Part shown: piece after piece, positions 25,197 through 34,131 of the stretch | Layout: every line of letters starts with the position of its first letter | Numbering within the stretch: the stretch's first letter is position 1 | Source: an uncultured Porphyromonadaceae bacterium | Lineage (GTDB): Bacteria > Bacteroidota > Bacteroidia > Bacteroidales > Muribaculaceae | DNA: 64,000 bases | Reading direction: 5' to 3' | NCBI GenBank assembly: GCA_900540205.1 | Contig: UQER01000015.1 | Span: 7,990 to 71,989 of the forward strand | Program-made: the position numbers and the translations under genes | The notes under the pieces: generated by a model | Told to the model about the DNA's origin: nothing | The model's input: only the letters and a program-made list of their open reading frames with translations | Database searches by the model: none

Positions 25197-25204
25197 TAAT
25201 TTTG
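25197..25204 (+). promoter_or_regulatory. -7 box for queA
   Basis: TAATTTTG is an exact TAnnTTTG match but lies only 4 nt before the queA ATG, giving a very short or leaderless-type transcript if used. No -33 box at standard spacing was found. Confidence 0.35.
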
Positions 25205-25208
25205 CAGC

Positions 25209-26426
25209 ATGGTTAAGAACATACGTATCGACGAATTCGATTATGACCTCCCCGACGAGCGGATTGCCAAGCATCCGCTGGCGCAGCGCGACAGCTGCAA
25301 GCTGCTTGTGCGCACGGCCGGAGGGGAGTTGTCCGAGCATATATTCAGCGAACTGCCGGAGCTGTTGCCGGCAGACGCCATGCTTGTGTGCAACAACACG
25401 CGCGTAATCAACGCGCGCCTGCGTTTCCGCAAGCCCGGTGGCGCCCTTATCGAGATTTTCTGCCTTGAGCCGGTGACGCCGCACGACTATGCCGTAAGCT
25501 TCGCCAGCACATCGCAGTGCTCATGGACCTGCTTCGTGGGCAACTCCAAGCGATGGAAGGAGGGGGTGCTTACCATGCCTCTGGAAATCGGCGGCCGCAG
25601 CATCACGTTCACAGCCGAACGCCTCGACAAAATGGGGCAGGCATCGGTTGTGGAATTCCGCTGGGACAATCCTTCGGTCACATTTTCCGAAATAATCGCC
25701 GCTGTGGGCGAAATCCCCATCCCCCCGTATCTCAACCGTGCCACCGAGGATTCCGACAAGGCCGACTACCAGACAGTCTACTCACATGTGGACGGATCGG
25801 TGGCAGCCCCTACCGCCGGACTGCATTTCACTCCCCAGGTGCTCGATGCGATAGCCGCGCGCGGCATTCCGGTGCGCGAGCTCACCCTCCATGTTGGTGC
25901 CGGAACTTTCCAGCCAGTGAAATCCGACGAGATAGGTGAGCACCCCATGCATGCCGAATTCATTGCCGTTGGCCGTAGCCTCATAGAAGCGCTCAGGGAC
26001 GGCGACCGCATGGTGGTGGCCGTGGGCACCACTTCGGTGCGCACCCTCGAAAGCCTTTATCATGCCGGAGTGCTCATGCTCCGGGGCAAATGGGACGGCG
26101 AGGTGCCGCAATGGGCGCCGTATGAGGAGGACGAAGATGGCGGCTGGCCGTCGGTGGCCGAAGCTATGGGCGCGTTGCTCTGTTATCTTGACAGCCGGGG
26201 TGAAAATACGTTTGTAGCCTCTACGCGAATCATCATTGCCCCGGGCTATACCTACCGGGTGGTAAAGGGGATGGTTACAAATTTCCACCAGCCACGGTCC
26301 ACTCTGCTGCTGCTTGTGTCGGCATTTACCGGTGGCGACTGGCGGCGCATGTACGAGTTCGCCATGGCCCGTTCGTTCCGCTTCCTGAGCTACGGGGATG
26401 CCTGCCTGCTGTCTGACCTCAGCTGA
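25209..26426 (+). CDS. queA: S-adenosylmethionine:tRNA ribosyltransferase-isomerase
   Basis: A 405-residue cytosolic enzyme of queuosine synthesis that transfers and isomerises the ribosyl part of SAM onto preQ1 in tRNA to give epoxyqueuosine. The start MVKNIRIDEFDYDLPDERIAKHPL matches the family, as do VCNNTRVINARL, the GEIPIPPYLNR block, TDSKADYQTVYS-like QTVYSHVDGSVAAPTAGLHF, THVGAGTF-type LHVGAGTFQPV, and the C-terminal GMVTNFHQPRSTLLLLVSAF. It is somewhat longer than the roughly 350 residues of proteobacterial QueA because of an insert around residues 290-325, which is common in Bacteroidota. Confidence 0.96.
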   Translation: MVKNIRIDEFDYDLPDERIAKHPLAQRDSCKLLVRTAGGELSEHIFSELPELLPADAMLVCNNTRVINARLRFRKPGGALIEIFCLEPVTPHDYAVSFASTSQCSWTCFVGNSKRWKEGVLTMPLEIGGRSITFTAERLDKMGQASVVEFRWDNPSVTFSEIIAAVGEIPIPPYLNRATEDSDKADYQTVYSHVDGSVAAPTAGLHFTPQVLDAIAARGIPVRELTLHVGAGTFQPVKSDEIGEHPMHAEFIAVGRSLIEALRDGDRMVVAVGTTSVRTLESLYHAGVLMLRGKWDGEVPQWAPYEEDEDGGWPSVAEAMGALLCYLDSRGENTFVASTRIIIAPGYTYRVVKGMVTNFHQPRSTLLLLVSAFTGGDWRRMYEFAMARSFRFLSYGDACLLSDLS

Positions 26427-26536
26427 CGGATTCGGGATTCCATGGCGTCCGCAGAACCTTGAACTTATAAAAGCGCAGGGATGTTTTAAAATTGCGGCAT
26501 GTGTTGCGCCGCCAGTCAATAAAACATCGGAATCTT

Positions 26537-28150
26537 ATGAGCGACAGGCATTCGGATGCCGGAGCAGGGGATGTGACCCGGTCCGGACGTAAAAAGATAG
26601 TATCCACTGCTGCGGGAACCCTCACAATGGGGGCCATGGCGGTGATGATCATTACCTCGATTCTCAGTCTGCGAGGGCTTCCGTCGGAGGCGAAATATGG
26701 GGTCCAGTCAATTTTCTACTACACGTTTGCGGCGATAGTGTTCCTGTTGCCGTTCTCGCTGGTGTGCGCCGAACTGGCCTCCACCTATTCGAAAAGCGGC
26801 GGACTCTACCGGTGGGTATCCGAGGCGTTCGGCCCGCGATGGGGCTGGACGGCCATGTTTCTCGAATGGCAGACCATTGTGATATGGTTTCCTACGGTGC
26901 TGATGTTCGGGGCAGCTTCGCTTGCCTATATATTCTGGCCCGAAAGCTTTGACCAGAGCCTGGCTTCCAACAAAACCTACACTTTGATTGTGGCTCTGGT
27001 TATCTACTGGATTGCCACGTTTAATGCCTTCCGCGGGCAGCGCTCGGCCAATGTGCTCAGCACCTACGGCGGTATGCTTGGCACCATCATCCCGGGCGTG
27101 GCGCTCATCGTGCTCGGCATCCTGTATGTGTGCATGGGTAAACATGATTATCTGGAGCATGTGTCGTTCTTTCCGGACTTCTCCAATCTCGGAACAATCG
27201 TGCTCGCAGCCTCCATATTCCTTTTCTATGCCGGAATGGAGATTCAGGCGGTGCACATCAGCGATATGCCCAATCCGGCACGCAACTTCCCGCGTGCGGT
27301 GTTCCTCGCCATCGGCGTAATTGTCGTGATTTATGCCCTCGGCACACTGGTTATCGGGTTGGTCATTCCGGCCGACCACATCGACCTGCTGCAGTCGTTG
27401 CTCGTGGCCCACAAGGGGTTGTGGAGTTCGTTCGGTCTGGGATGGATGGGTAATATAATGGCGCTGCTCATAATGTTCGGCGTGATCGGGCAGGTGAGTG
27501 CGCTGGTTACAGGTCCGGCCACCGGTCTGATGGCCGTGGCTCAGTCCGGTTATCTGCCTCCGGCCCTGCAGCGGGTGAACAAAAACGGTGTCAACACCCC
27601 GATTCTTTATGTGGAAGGGGTATTTGTCACCATCCTGTGCCTGCTGCTGATAATTCTTCCTACGGTTGAGTCGGCCTACCAGATAATGTCGCAGATGGCC
27701 ACCATCATTTACCTCATTATGGTTCTGCTCATCTACGGGGCCTTCATTCAGCTGCGCCGCACGGCGCCCAACAAGAAGCGCGGCTTCAAGGTGCCGGGCG
27801 GAACAGTCGGGGCCGTGGTGGTGAGCGTGGTAGGCATTCTTGGCGCACTGCTCGCGCTGGTGCTCAGCTACCTGCCCCCCTCGCAGATCACCACCGGTTC
27901 GCCTGTGGTGTATGTAACCATTCTGCTTGTGGGTGTCGGGCTGTTTGTGGCCCTTCCGCTGGTGGTCTATGCCATGCGCAAACCCTCGTGGCGTAACCCT
28001 AACGCACATTTCTACCCGTTCGACTGGCAGATAGAGGGACGCCGTCCCGGCCAGGTCTCGAAATGGGCTGCCGGGTATGTGCCTACCGAGGAGGAGGTAG
28101 AGCGGGCCGAGGATGGCGCCATAGCTTCGCACGGCACAGGCTCCCACTGA
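26537..28150 (+). CDS. APC-family amino acid permease, GadC-like
   Basis: A 537-residue inner-membrane transporter with about 12 helices. The ATG at 26,537 begins MSDRHSDAGAGDVTRSG, a soluble tail; earlier in-frame codons have no good start. TM1 contains TMGAMAVMIITSILSLRGLP, resembling the glutamate:GABA antiporter subgroup, and AELASTYSKSGGLYRWVSEA follows in the usual TM3 region. The C-terminal soluble tail (YPFDWQIEGRRPGQ) is also seen in GadC-like proteins. Substrate is likely an amino acid or its decarboxylation product, but no decarboxylase gene is adjacent to prove it. Confidence 0.88.
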   Translation: MSDRHSDAGAGDVTRSGRKKIVSTAAGTLTMGAMAVMIITSILSLRGLPSEAKYGVQSIFYYTFAAIVFLLPFSLVCAELASTYSKSGGLYRWVSEAFGPRWGWTAMFLEWQTIVIWFPTVLMFGAASLAYIFWPESFDQSLASNKTYTLIVALVIYWIATFNAFRGQRSANVLSTYGGMLGTIIPGVALIVLGILYVCMGKHDYLEHVSFFPDFSNLGTIVLAASIFLFYAGMEIQAVHISDMPNPARNFPRAVFLAIGVIVVIYALGTLVIGLVIPADHIDLLQSLLVAHKGLWSSFGLGWMGNIMALLIMFGVIGQVSALVTGPATGLMAVAQSGYLPPALQRVNKNGVNTPILYVEGVFVTILCLLLIILPTVESAYQIMSQMATIIYLIMVLLIYGAFIQLRRTAPNKKRGFKVPGGTVGAVVVSVVGILGALLALVLSYLPPSQITTGSPVVYVTILLVGVGLFVALPLVVYAMRKPSWRNPNAHFYPFDWQIEGRRPGQVSKWAAGYVPTEEEVERAEDGAIASHGTGSH

Positions 28151-28282
28151 TGCAGCCCGGCCGCCGTCAGTTGCAATCGCGACACTTTCATGTCGGATAA
28201 GTTGGCGATATTCGGATATTTTGCGTATTTTCGTGTGTCAGAAAGCGATTTTTCCGGACACTACAGCTAAAAACTTTACAAG

Positions 28283-28729
28283 ATGGATACAATAAAGGTA
28301 AAAATCATCAACCGTTCGCATCACGAACTTCCTGCATATGCCACCCCCGGTTCGGCCGGTATGGATGTGAGGGCATACCTCCCGGACGGTCCGGTGGTGC
28401 TCGGTCCGCTGGAACGCGCCCTTATCCCCACAGGACTGTACATGCAGCTCCCTCACGGGTTTGAATGCCAGATACGTCCGCGCAGCGGTCTGGCCATCAA
28501 GCATGGCATATCGCTGGTGAACACCCCCGGAACCGTTGACAGCGACTACCGTGGTGAAATAGGAGTGATTCTGGTGAATCTTTCAAACCAGCCGTTTACA
28601 GTGAACGACGGCGAACGTGTGTGTCAGATGGTGATCACGCGCTACACCCGTGTGGACTGGGAGCCTACCGACCGAATTGACAGCACCGAACGCGGCGACG
28701 GGGCGTTCGGGCATACAGGTACGCGCTGA
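28283..28729 (+). CDS. dut: dUTP diphosphatase
   Basis: A 148-residue trimeric dUTPase that hydrolyses dUTP to dUMP, keeping uracil out of DNA and supplying dTMP synthesis. All five family motifs are present in order: PGSAGMDVRA (1), RPRSGLA (2), GTVDSDYRGEIGV (3), GERVCQMVI (4) and the C-terminal glycine-rich RGDGAFGHTG (5). Length is standard. It is followed by the TPR/DUF4292/EnvC-like cluster, an order often seen in Bacteroidales. Confidence 0.97.
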   Translation: MDTIKVKIINRSHHELPAYATPGSAGMDVRAYLPDGPVVLGPLERALIPTGLYMQLPHGFECQIRPRSGLAIKHGISLVNTPGTVDSDYRGEIGVILVNLSNQPFTVNDGERVCQMVITRYTRVDWEPTDRIDSTERGDGAFGHTGTR

Positions 28730-28756
28730 TATGCCCGGTTTATTCCGGAAATTTTG

Positions 28757-28764
28757 TAAATTTG
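28757..28764 (+). promoter_or_regulatory. -7 box for the TPR gene cluster
   Basis: TAAATTTG lies 40 nt before the ATG at 28,805 and matches the -7 consensus exactly. The -33 box is not clear. Confidence 0.4.
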
Positions 28765-28804
28765 AAGTTTCTTTAGCCTCCGGGCTATCCACCACCTATT
28801 TGAA

Positions 28805-30589
28805 ATGAGAGTATACAGGCGTAACATATTGTGGCAAAAGGCTGTGCCGGTTCTGCTGGTGGCTTTGGCCCTGATGCCGGCCCTTGCCTCCGGAAAAGGG
28901 GGACGTGCAAAACGTGCCGACTGGACAACGGAAGCATCCTCCCGGAAAGCCGACTACGTGTTTATGGAGGCTATGCGCCAGAACACGATTGGTAACGATG
29001 ACGCCTATTTCGAACTGCTTGCCGCCGCTCACCGGCTGTCGCCATCCGATCTGGGGGGCAATCTTCATCTTGGCTATCTGCTCATGGCGCTTGGGCAGCA
29101 GGACACCACCCTGCAGGCCAAGGGCTATGCCATGATGCGTCAGGCGTTCGATGCCGATCCGTCGAACTACTACGACGGACTGTTCTACGGAATGGTGAAC
29201 AACCAGCTGGGTAACAATACGGAGAGCATACGGGTGTGGCACACACTCGATTCGCTTTATCCCGAGAAACCCGATGTGGCCCTGAAGTATGCGCAGGCGT
29301 TGCGGCAGAGCGGCGATTCGCTCAATATGCGCCGTTCGGTAGATGTGCTCAACCGCATTGAGCGTGCCGAGGGGATTGACCTTGGCCTTACTTCGCAGAA
29401 GGTGAGCGCCCTGCTGGGTCTGTCGGACACCGTAGGTGTGTTCAATGAAGTGGAGCGCCTGTTGGGAGCGTCGAAAAAGAATGTGGGCAATCTGATTTAT
29501 GCCGGCGATGTATATCTCGCTTTCGGCAAGCCTGATTCGGCAATGGCCTTCTATGACCGTGCCTGCGAAGCCGACCCGACAAATGGTCTGGCCTATTACA
29601 AACGTGCTGAATTTTACCGTTCCACCGGCGATTCCATCGGTTTTGACCGCGAGGTGTTCGAGGCTGTGCGTCAGGAGGGTCTGGACCTGGATGTAAAACT
29701 TGACATTTTCCGCAACTATATCAGTCAGCTGCACGCCGATACTTTGCGGCAGGGGAGCATACAGCAATTGTTCGACACGCTGCTCATCCAGCAGCCCCAC
29801 GCCCCGGAGGTTCGCGATCTTTATTCGGCATATCTCATAGCTGCCAACAATTTCAAGGGTGCGGCCGAACAGCAGGAATATGCGCTGGATGCCGACCTCT
29901 CGAATGCCGACCGCTGGCGCAATACCGTGAGCCTGTGGATTCAGGCCAAAAACTACGACAAGGCTTACGAACTCGCCCTGCGTGGTGAGCAGTATCTGCC
30001 CGACAATCTCATGCTCAAGTTCCTTACAGCCAGCACACTCTCGATGATGGACCGCGATGCCGAGGCTCTGACAAGACTGAAGGCTCTGCTTGATTCCGTG
30101 CCTCCCGACAACAGCGGCCTGAGATCCGAGGTGCTGTGCTCGATGGGCGACCTGCTTTACAAGGGCGGAGATACCGATTCGGCGTTTGTGTGCTATGACC
30201 GCGCGCTCGATGCCAACCCCGACAATCTGCTTGCACTCAACAATTGCGCTTATTTCATGGCCGAACAGGGCATCGACCTTGACCGCGCCGAGAAAATGAG
30301 TGCCATCACCGTGCGCCAGAACCCTGACAACGATACAGCCCTTGACACCTATGCATGGATATTTTTCAAGAAAAAGGATTTTGCCAAGGCCAAGGAGATA
30401 ATTGACCGCGCTCTGGCTGTGGAGGGAGATAACCGTCAGGCCGACGTGCTTCATCATGCCGGCGACATATACTATATGAACGGCGATCCGGAGCAGGCGC
30501 TCCAGTTCTGGGAGGAGGCTCTGGCTCTCGACCCCGATAACGCTCTGCTTGCCAAGAAGGTGAAAGGTAAGACCCATTATTATGAATAA
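28805..30589 (+). CDS. Exported tetratricopeptide-repeat protein
   Basis: A 594-residue protein with an N-terminal membrane or signal segment (VPVLLVALALMPALAS) after a basic head, then TPR helices through to the end. Clear repeats include AYFELLAAAHRLSPSDLGGN near 55-75, DSAFVCYDRALDANPDNLLALNN near 460-482, and QALQFWEEALALDPDNALLAK at the C-terminus. TPRs form scaffolds for protein complexes. It is followed by the DUF4292 lipoprotein and the EnvC-like protein with short gaps; this conserved trio suggests a periplasmic role in envelope assembly. Confidence 0.85.
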   Translation: MRVYRRNILWQKAVPVLLVALALMPALASGKGGRAKRADWTTEASSRKADYVFMEAMRQNTIGNDDAYFELLAAAHRLSPSDLGGNLHLGYLLMALGQQDTTLQAKGYAMMRQAFDADPSNYYDGLFYGMVNNQLGNNTESIRVWHTLDSLYPEKPDVALKYAQALRQSGDSLNMRRSVDVLNRIERAEGIDLGLTSQKVSALLGLSDTVGVFNEVERLLGASKKNVGNLIYAGDVYLAFGKPDSAMAFYDRACEADPTNGLAYYKRAEFYRSTGDSIGFDREVFEAVRQEGLDLDVKLDIFRNYISQLHADTLRQGSIQQLFDTLLIQQPHAPEVRDLYSAYLIAANNFKGAAEQQEYALDADLSNADRWRNTVSLWIQAKNYDKAYELALRGEQYLPDNLMLKFLTASTLSMMDRDAEALTRLKALLDSVPPDNSGLRSEVLCSMGDLLYKGGDTDSAFVCYDRALDANPDNLLALNNCAYFMAEQGIDLDRAEKMSAITVRQNPDNDTALDTYAWIFFKKKDFAKAKEIIDRALAVEGDNRQADVLHHAGDIYYMNGDPEQALQFWEEALALDPDNALLAKKVKGKTHYYE

Positions 30590-30615
30590 CTCCACGTTTA
30601 CATCGTGCTCTTGAT

Positions 30616-31467
30616 ATGAATCATAGATTTCCGCAGACTCTCGCCATTGTTTCGGCCGCAGTGCTCATGGCGCTCGGCCTGTTTGTGCTTTCGGGCTGCA
30701 GTTCCCTGAAAAAAACTCAGGCGTCGGGTGCTCCGCAGAATGCCACCGCGCGGGAGCGGGTTGACTCGCTTGCTGCCTCCTACGCCGAATGGTCGACGGT
30801 GAGCATGCCGGTGCGCCTCTCCATTTCCGAGCCTAAACAGTTCAGCGTCACCGCGCAGTGCGTAATGCGCCGCAACGCCTATGTGTCCATGTCGGTGCGC
30901 ATGCTCGGGTTCGAAGTGGCGTCTGTATGGATTGACAATGATTCGGTGCATGCCGTTGACAAATATCACAAGCGCTACCTGTCGGAGGATTTCAGGCGTT
31001 TCATGGGCGGTGCCGATGTGACGATCGGCGATCTGCAGGACCTCCTGCTCGGCCGTGCGTTTGTGGCCGGGACCGATGGCGGAACGCTCACGCCTGCCTT
31101 ATGCAGCCGGCTGCGTGCGGATGCCATGGCAGAGGGGCTGATGCTGCTTCCGGCTCAGGAACCGGCCTCGTTCAGCTACGGGTTTGTGCTCGATGATACG
31201 GCCAACACCCTCGCGGCTGCCACAGTTCTTGCCGGCGACAGGCATGCCGTGGTGGTGAATTATTCCGACTATTATGCCACGCCGGCAGGGAATGTGGCCT
31301 CCAGGGTGGCGATAGAGACCGTGAAAGGCCGACGGATTGCTGTCGCGCTCGGCTGGAACCTGAAATCGGCTAAATGGAATGCCGGCAACGACCGTACGTG
31401 GAAAATGCCGTCGGGCTACACCCGAGTCTCGTCGGCTCAGCTCGTACAGATGCTTTCAAGCTTCTGA
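30616..31467 (+). CDS. DUF4292 outer-membrane lipoprotein
   Basis: A 283-residue lipoprotein with signal peptide ending VLSGCSS (lipid Cys near residue 28). The mature body is beta-rich, with SMPVRLSISEPKQFSVTAQ and ISMSVRMLG-like YVSMSVRMLGFEVASVWID, and a paired RHAVVVNYSDYYA segment. DUF4292 proteins adopt a LolA/LolB-like half-barrel in predictions, which fits lipoprotein or lipid handling. It sits between the TPR and EnvC-like genes, 26 bp after the former and 69 bp before the latter, and is likely co-transcribed with both. Specific function is not established. Confidence 0.82.
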   Translation: MNHRFPQTLAIVSAAVLMALGLFVLSGCSSLKKTQASGAPQNATARERVDSLAASYAEWSTVSMPVRLSISEPKQFSVTAQCVMRRNAYVSMSVRMLGFEVASVWIDNDSVHAVDKYHKRYLSEDFRRFMGGADVTIGDLQDLLLGRAFVAGTDGGTLTPALCSRLRADAMAEGLMLLPAQEPASFSYGFVLDDTANTLAAATVLAGDRHAVVVNYSDYYATPAGNVASRVAIETVKGRRIAVALGWNLKSAKWNAGNDRTWKMPSGYTRVSSAQLVQMLSSF

Positions 31468-31536
31468 ACACAGACCGTGTGACTGTTCTTTTGAATTTCG
31501 TCACAACGGCATACACTATTATCACAGATGATTGCG

Positions 31537-33420
31537 ATGAAAAGATATATGGCAGTTGTGTCGGTCTGCCTGGCAATGGTGCTCGGCAGTGTGGCCACCC
31601 CTGAGGTTGAAATCCTCGCGGGTGCGACAGCCACAGCCTCAACAGCGGCACAGACCAACAAATCGAAGTCGGCATCGAAGAAAAAGAGCCGCACCACAAC
31701 CGGCAAGTCCGGGAGGAAAAACAACGGCCAAGCCGCCTCGAGAAACAGGAAAAACACCCGCTCCGCCCAAAAATCAGGCAAGCAGACTTCAAAGCCACGC
31801 ACCGCCGCCGAAGTGAAACGGGCAAAGGAAAAAAATACCCGTGAAATGCGTGAGACCAAGCGCAAGATAACGTTGAACACCCGTGAGACTGAACAGAGGC
31901 TTAATCAGCTGAACCTGCTTGAGGGTGAGCTTGCCAACTGTAATGTCAACATAGGCCGTCTGAGCGGCCGAGTCGACTCTATCAACGGGGCTATCAGGGT
32001 AGCCAACGATTCAATCAGCAGCCTGGATGCCCGTCTGGCCGCAATCACCGACAAATATGTGAAAGCCGTGCGCCGCACACAGGGCACACGCAAACACATG
32101 AGCCAGATGGCGTTCATATTTTCATCCGATTCTTTCTCGCAGGCATACAGGCGCATGCGCGCACTGAGGCAGTTCTCTAAATGGCGTAAGCGCCGTTCGG
32201 CCGAGATAAGCGATATGCGCAAGGAGCTTGACGGCCGCCGTGCGGAGCTTGAGACCCTGAAAAAGTCGGCGGCTGCCGCTCTCGGTTCGCTCAACAATGA
32301 GCGCAGTGTGCTGCAGCGGAAGCAGGCGGAGACTGGCCGGCTGGTGGACCGTCTGAAGAGCGAGGGTGCAGAACTCAATGCAATCATGGACCGCCGGCGC
32401 CGCGAAGCCCAGTCGCTCGATGCCGAACTCGACCGCATAGTGGCCGAAGAGGTGGCGCGTCAGGAACGTCTGCGCCGCGAGCAGGAGGAAGCCGAACGCC
32501 GCGCACGTGCCGAGGCTGAGCGCAAGGCGCGCGAACAGGAGGAGGCGCGCCGTCAGGCCGAAGCCGAAGCTGCTGCCGAAGCTGAAGCGGTACGTAAGGC
32601 CGAGGCTGAAGCCGCGGCTGCCAAGGAGGCCGCCCGGAAGGCCCGTGCCGCCAAGGAGGCTGAGGAGAAAGCCCGTAAGGAGGCTCAGGCTGCCGAGGAG
32701 CAGGCACGCAAGCAGGCTGACAAAGAGTCGAAGCGGAAGGCCAAGGAGGCAGCTGCAGCTGCAAAGAAAGCGGAGAAAGAGCGTGTGGCGGCCGAACGCG
32801 AGGCTGCCCGCCGTCAGGCCGAGGCCGACAAGAAGCTTGCACAGCAACGTGCCCGCGGAGGCAAGCCTGTGAAGCATACAGGAAAGAACAATCTCGGGAA
32901 AGTGAGCGGCTCGGAATCCGGCGCGCCCGCGCCTAAGCTGTCAACCCCGGCAGTGTCGGGAGCAGCATCAGGAGTGGCACCGAAGATGGATGCCAACATC
33001 GGTGGTGATTTCGCCGATTACAAAGGACGGTTGCCGTTCCCGGTTGCCGGACGTTACACGATTGTGAAGCGCTTCGGGCGCCAGAAGCATCCCACCCTTC
33101 CGCATGTGGAGACCACCAACTCGGGCATCGACATGCAGACGGAGCCGGGCACTGGCGTGCGCGCGGTGTTCGATGGCGAGGTGTCGGCCGTATTCCGTCC
33201 AGACGGTTACAACAACGTTGTGGTGATTCGTCACGGCAAGTTCATGACCGTGTATGCCAATCTGGGAGCCATTTCGGTGAGCACCGGTCAGAAAGTGAAA
33301 GCCGGACAATCAATCGGCACAGTATTCACCGATGCCAACGATTCAAACCGTTCGGTGTTGCATTTTGAAATACGCAATCAGCGTCAGAAGGAAAATCCCG
33401 AGCTTTGGCTACGGAGATGA
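31537..33420 (+). CDS. EnvC-like coiled-coil protein with a degenerate LytM (M23) domain
   Basis: A 627-residue exported protein. The ATG at 31,537 starts MKRYMAVVSVCLAMVLGSVA; an ATG three codons earlier is possible. Residues 90-285 form heptad coiled coil, and 300-450 is a long Ala/Glu/Arg/Lys helix. Residues 495-627 are an M23/LytM domain. Active M23 enzymes have H-x-G-I-D and YxH; here these read NSGIDM and YANL, so zinc ligands are missing while IRHG is kept. This matches EnvC/NlpD-type proteins that activate cell-wall amidases instead of cutting peptidoglycan. It is the last gene of the TPR/DUF4292 cluster. Confidence 0.88.
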   Translation: MKRYMAVVSVCLAMVLGSVATPEVEILAGATATASTAAQTNKSKSASKKKSRTTTGKSGRKNNGQAASRNRKNTRSAQKSGKQTSKPRTAAEVKRAKEKNTREMRETKRKITLNTRETEQRLNQLNLLEGELANCNVNIGRLSGRVDSINGAIRVANDSISSLDARLAAITDKYVKAVRRTQGTRKHMSQMAFIFSSDSFSQAYRRMRALRQFSKWRKRRSAEISDMRKELDGRRAELETLKKSAAAALGSLNNERSVLQRKQAETGRLVDRLKSEGAELNAIMDRRRREAQSLDAELDRIVAEEVARQERLRREQEEAERRARAEAERKAREQEEARRQAEAEAAAEAEAVRKAEAEAAAAKEAARKARAAKEAEEKARKEAQAAEEQARKQADKESKRKAKEAAAAAKKAEKERVAAEREAARRQAEADKKLAQQRARGGKPVKHTGKNNLGKVSGSESGAPAPKLSTPAVSGAASGVAPKMDANIGGDFADYKGRLPFPVAGRYTIVKRFGRQKHPTLPHVETTNSGIDMQTEPGTGVRAVFDGEVSAVFRPDGYNNVVVIRHGKFMTVYANLGAISVSTGQKVKAGQSIGTVFTDANDSNRSVLHFEIRNQRQKENPELWLRR

Positions 33421-33422
33421 TT

Positions 33423-33520
33423 CATGATGCACGATGCACAAGTCTTGATGCACGATGCACGATGCACGATTCATGATGCACGATGCACGATTCATGATGC
33501 ATGATGCACGATGCATGATG
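33423..33520 (+). repeat. Degenerate tandem repeats of ATGATGCACG / GATGCACGATTC
   Basis: About ten short units built from GATGCAC follow directly after the EnvC-like stop, with GATTCATGATGCACGATGCA occurring twice (around 33,467 and 33,488). The same motif occurs inverted at 33,676-33,712, on the other side of a terminator. No gene is seen in 33,421-33,692. Confidence 0.75.
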
Positions 33521-33540
33521 GGATGATGGTATAAACGTAA

Positions 33541-33567
33541 GGACGCACGGTGCGTGCGTCCTTTTTT
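33541..33567 (+). terminator. Rho-independent terminator of the EnvC cluster
   Basis: GGACGCAC and GTGCGTCC (33,541-33,548 and 33,554-33,561) form a perfect 8-bp stem with a 5-nt loop, followed by six T residues. A second hairpin, GGCCGT/ACGGCC (33,619-33,638), lies further downstream. Confidence 0.85.
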
Positions 33568-33675
33568 ATGTTGTGTTTCTTATGTTTGTGTTTGATGAAT
33601 ATTATATGCGGACGCACGGGCCGTTAGTCCCTACGGCCAGAGTGTATCGATTATGAATCGAAAATTGTGAATTGT

Positions 33676-33712
33676 GCATCGTGCATCGTGCATCAAGAAT
33701 CGTGCATCGAAT
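33676..33712 (-). repeat. Inverted copy of the GATGCAC repeat at the rnpA 3' end
   Basis: GTGCATCGTGCATCGTGCATC is the reverse complement of the array at 33,423-33,520 and is followed by AAGAATCGTGCATCG. It overlaps the last codons of rnpA, so the C-terminal SMHDS of that protein is repeat-encoded. Confidence 0.65.
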
Positions 33713-34130
33713 TAAAGATTCGTTTGAGGATTCGCTGCATGGCGCGTTCCACGCGTCCGTAATGCTCAAGATGGTCGGCCACGTAGATAAATGCCACGTT
33801 GACGGGCGGCACGGTGCCGTCGGGTGGCACCGAGATGGGTCGCTGCAGGCGATAGGCTTCGCGGATGCGGCGACGCATCTGCACACGGTCAACGGCGTGA
33901 TGCAGTTTTTTCTTGGGAACGGAAATCAGGAACCGCACGGTAGGGCGCGTTGGTGCTGCAGTATCGGCAGTGGTGCCGGGAGTGCAGGTGTCAGCGGTAT
34001 CCTGGCTCCATACGGCACGCAGAGGATAGGCCAAAATGGCGTTGCCGGCGCCGTCACGGCGGCCAAACAATGCATCGATGGCTGTCTTGCTGCAGAGTTT
34101 GTGAGGTTTGCCAAGCCCGAATGGTTTCAT
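33693..34130 (-). CDS. rnpA: Ribonuclease P protein component
   Basis: A 145-residue basic protein that binds the RNase P RNA and helps it cut tRNA 5' leaders. The conserved RNR-type region reads VDRVQMRRRIREAYRL (about 82-97), preceded by FLISVPKKKLHHA, and the N-terminus has the L-x-K-x-x-x-F-like GLGKPHKLCSKTAIDALF. A low-complexity Thr/Pro/Ala insert at 48-64 is unusual. The C-terminus runs into a repeat array. It starts 1 nt after the hemD stop, as in many Bacteroidota operons, but the expected yidD does not follow; it is found at 45,996. Confidence 0.9.
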   Translation of the reverse strand: MKPFGLGKPHKLCSKTAIDALFGRRDGAGNAILAYPLRAVWSQDTADTCTPGTTADTAAPTRPTVRFLISVPKKKLHHAVDRVQMRRRIREAYRLQRPISVPPDGTVPPVNVAFIYVADHLEHYGRVERAMQRILKRIFNSMHDS

Positions 34131-34131
34131 A

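Noticed and set aside
26708..28147. Long minus-strand frame opposite the permease
   Set aside because: Its His/Gln/Arg-rich translation is the typical shadow of a GC-rich membrane protein gene.
28796..30595. Long minus-strand frame opposite the TPR gene
   Set aside because: It mirrors the TPR gene exactly; the plus-strand product has clear repeats and an export signal.
33423..33520. Possible CRISPR array
   Set aside because: Units are 7-12 bp, irregular and without unique spacers of constant length; no cas gene is near.
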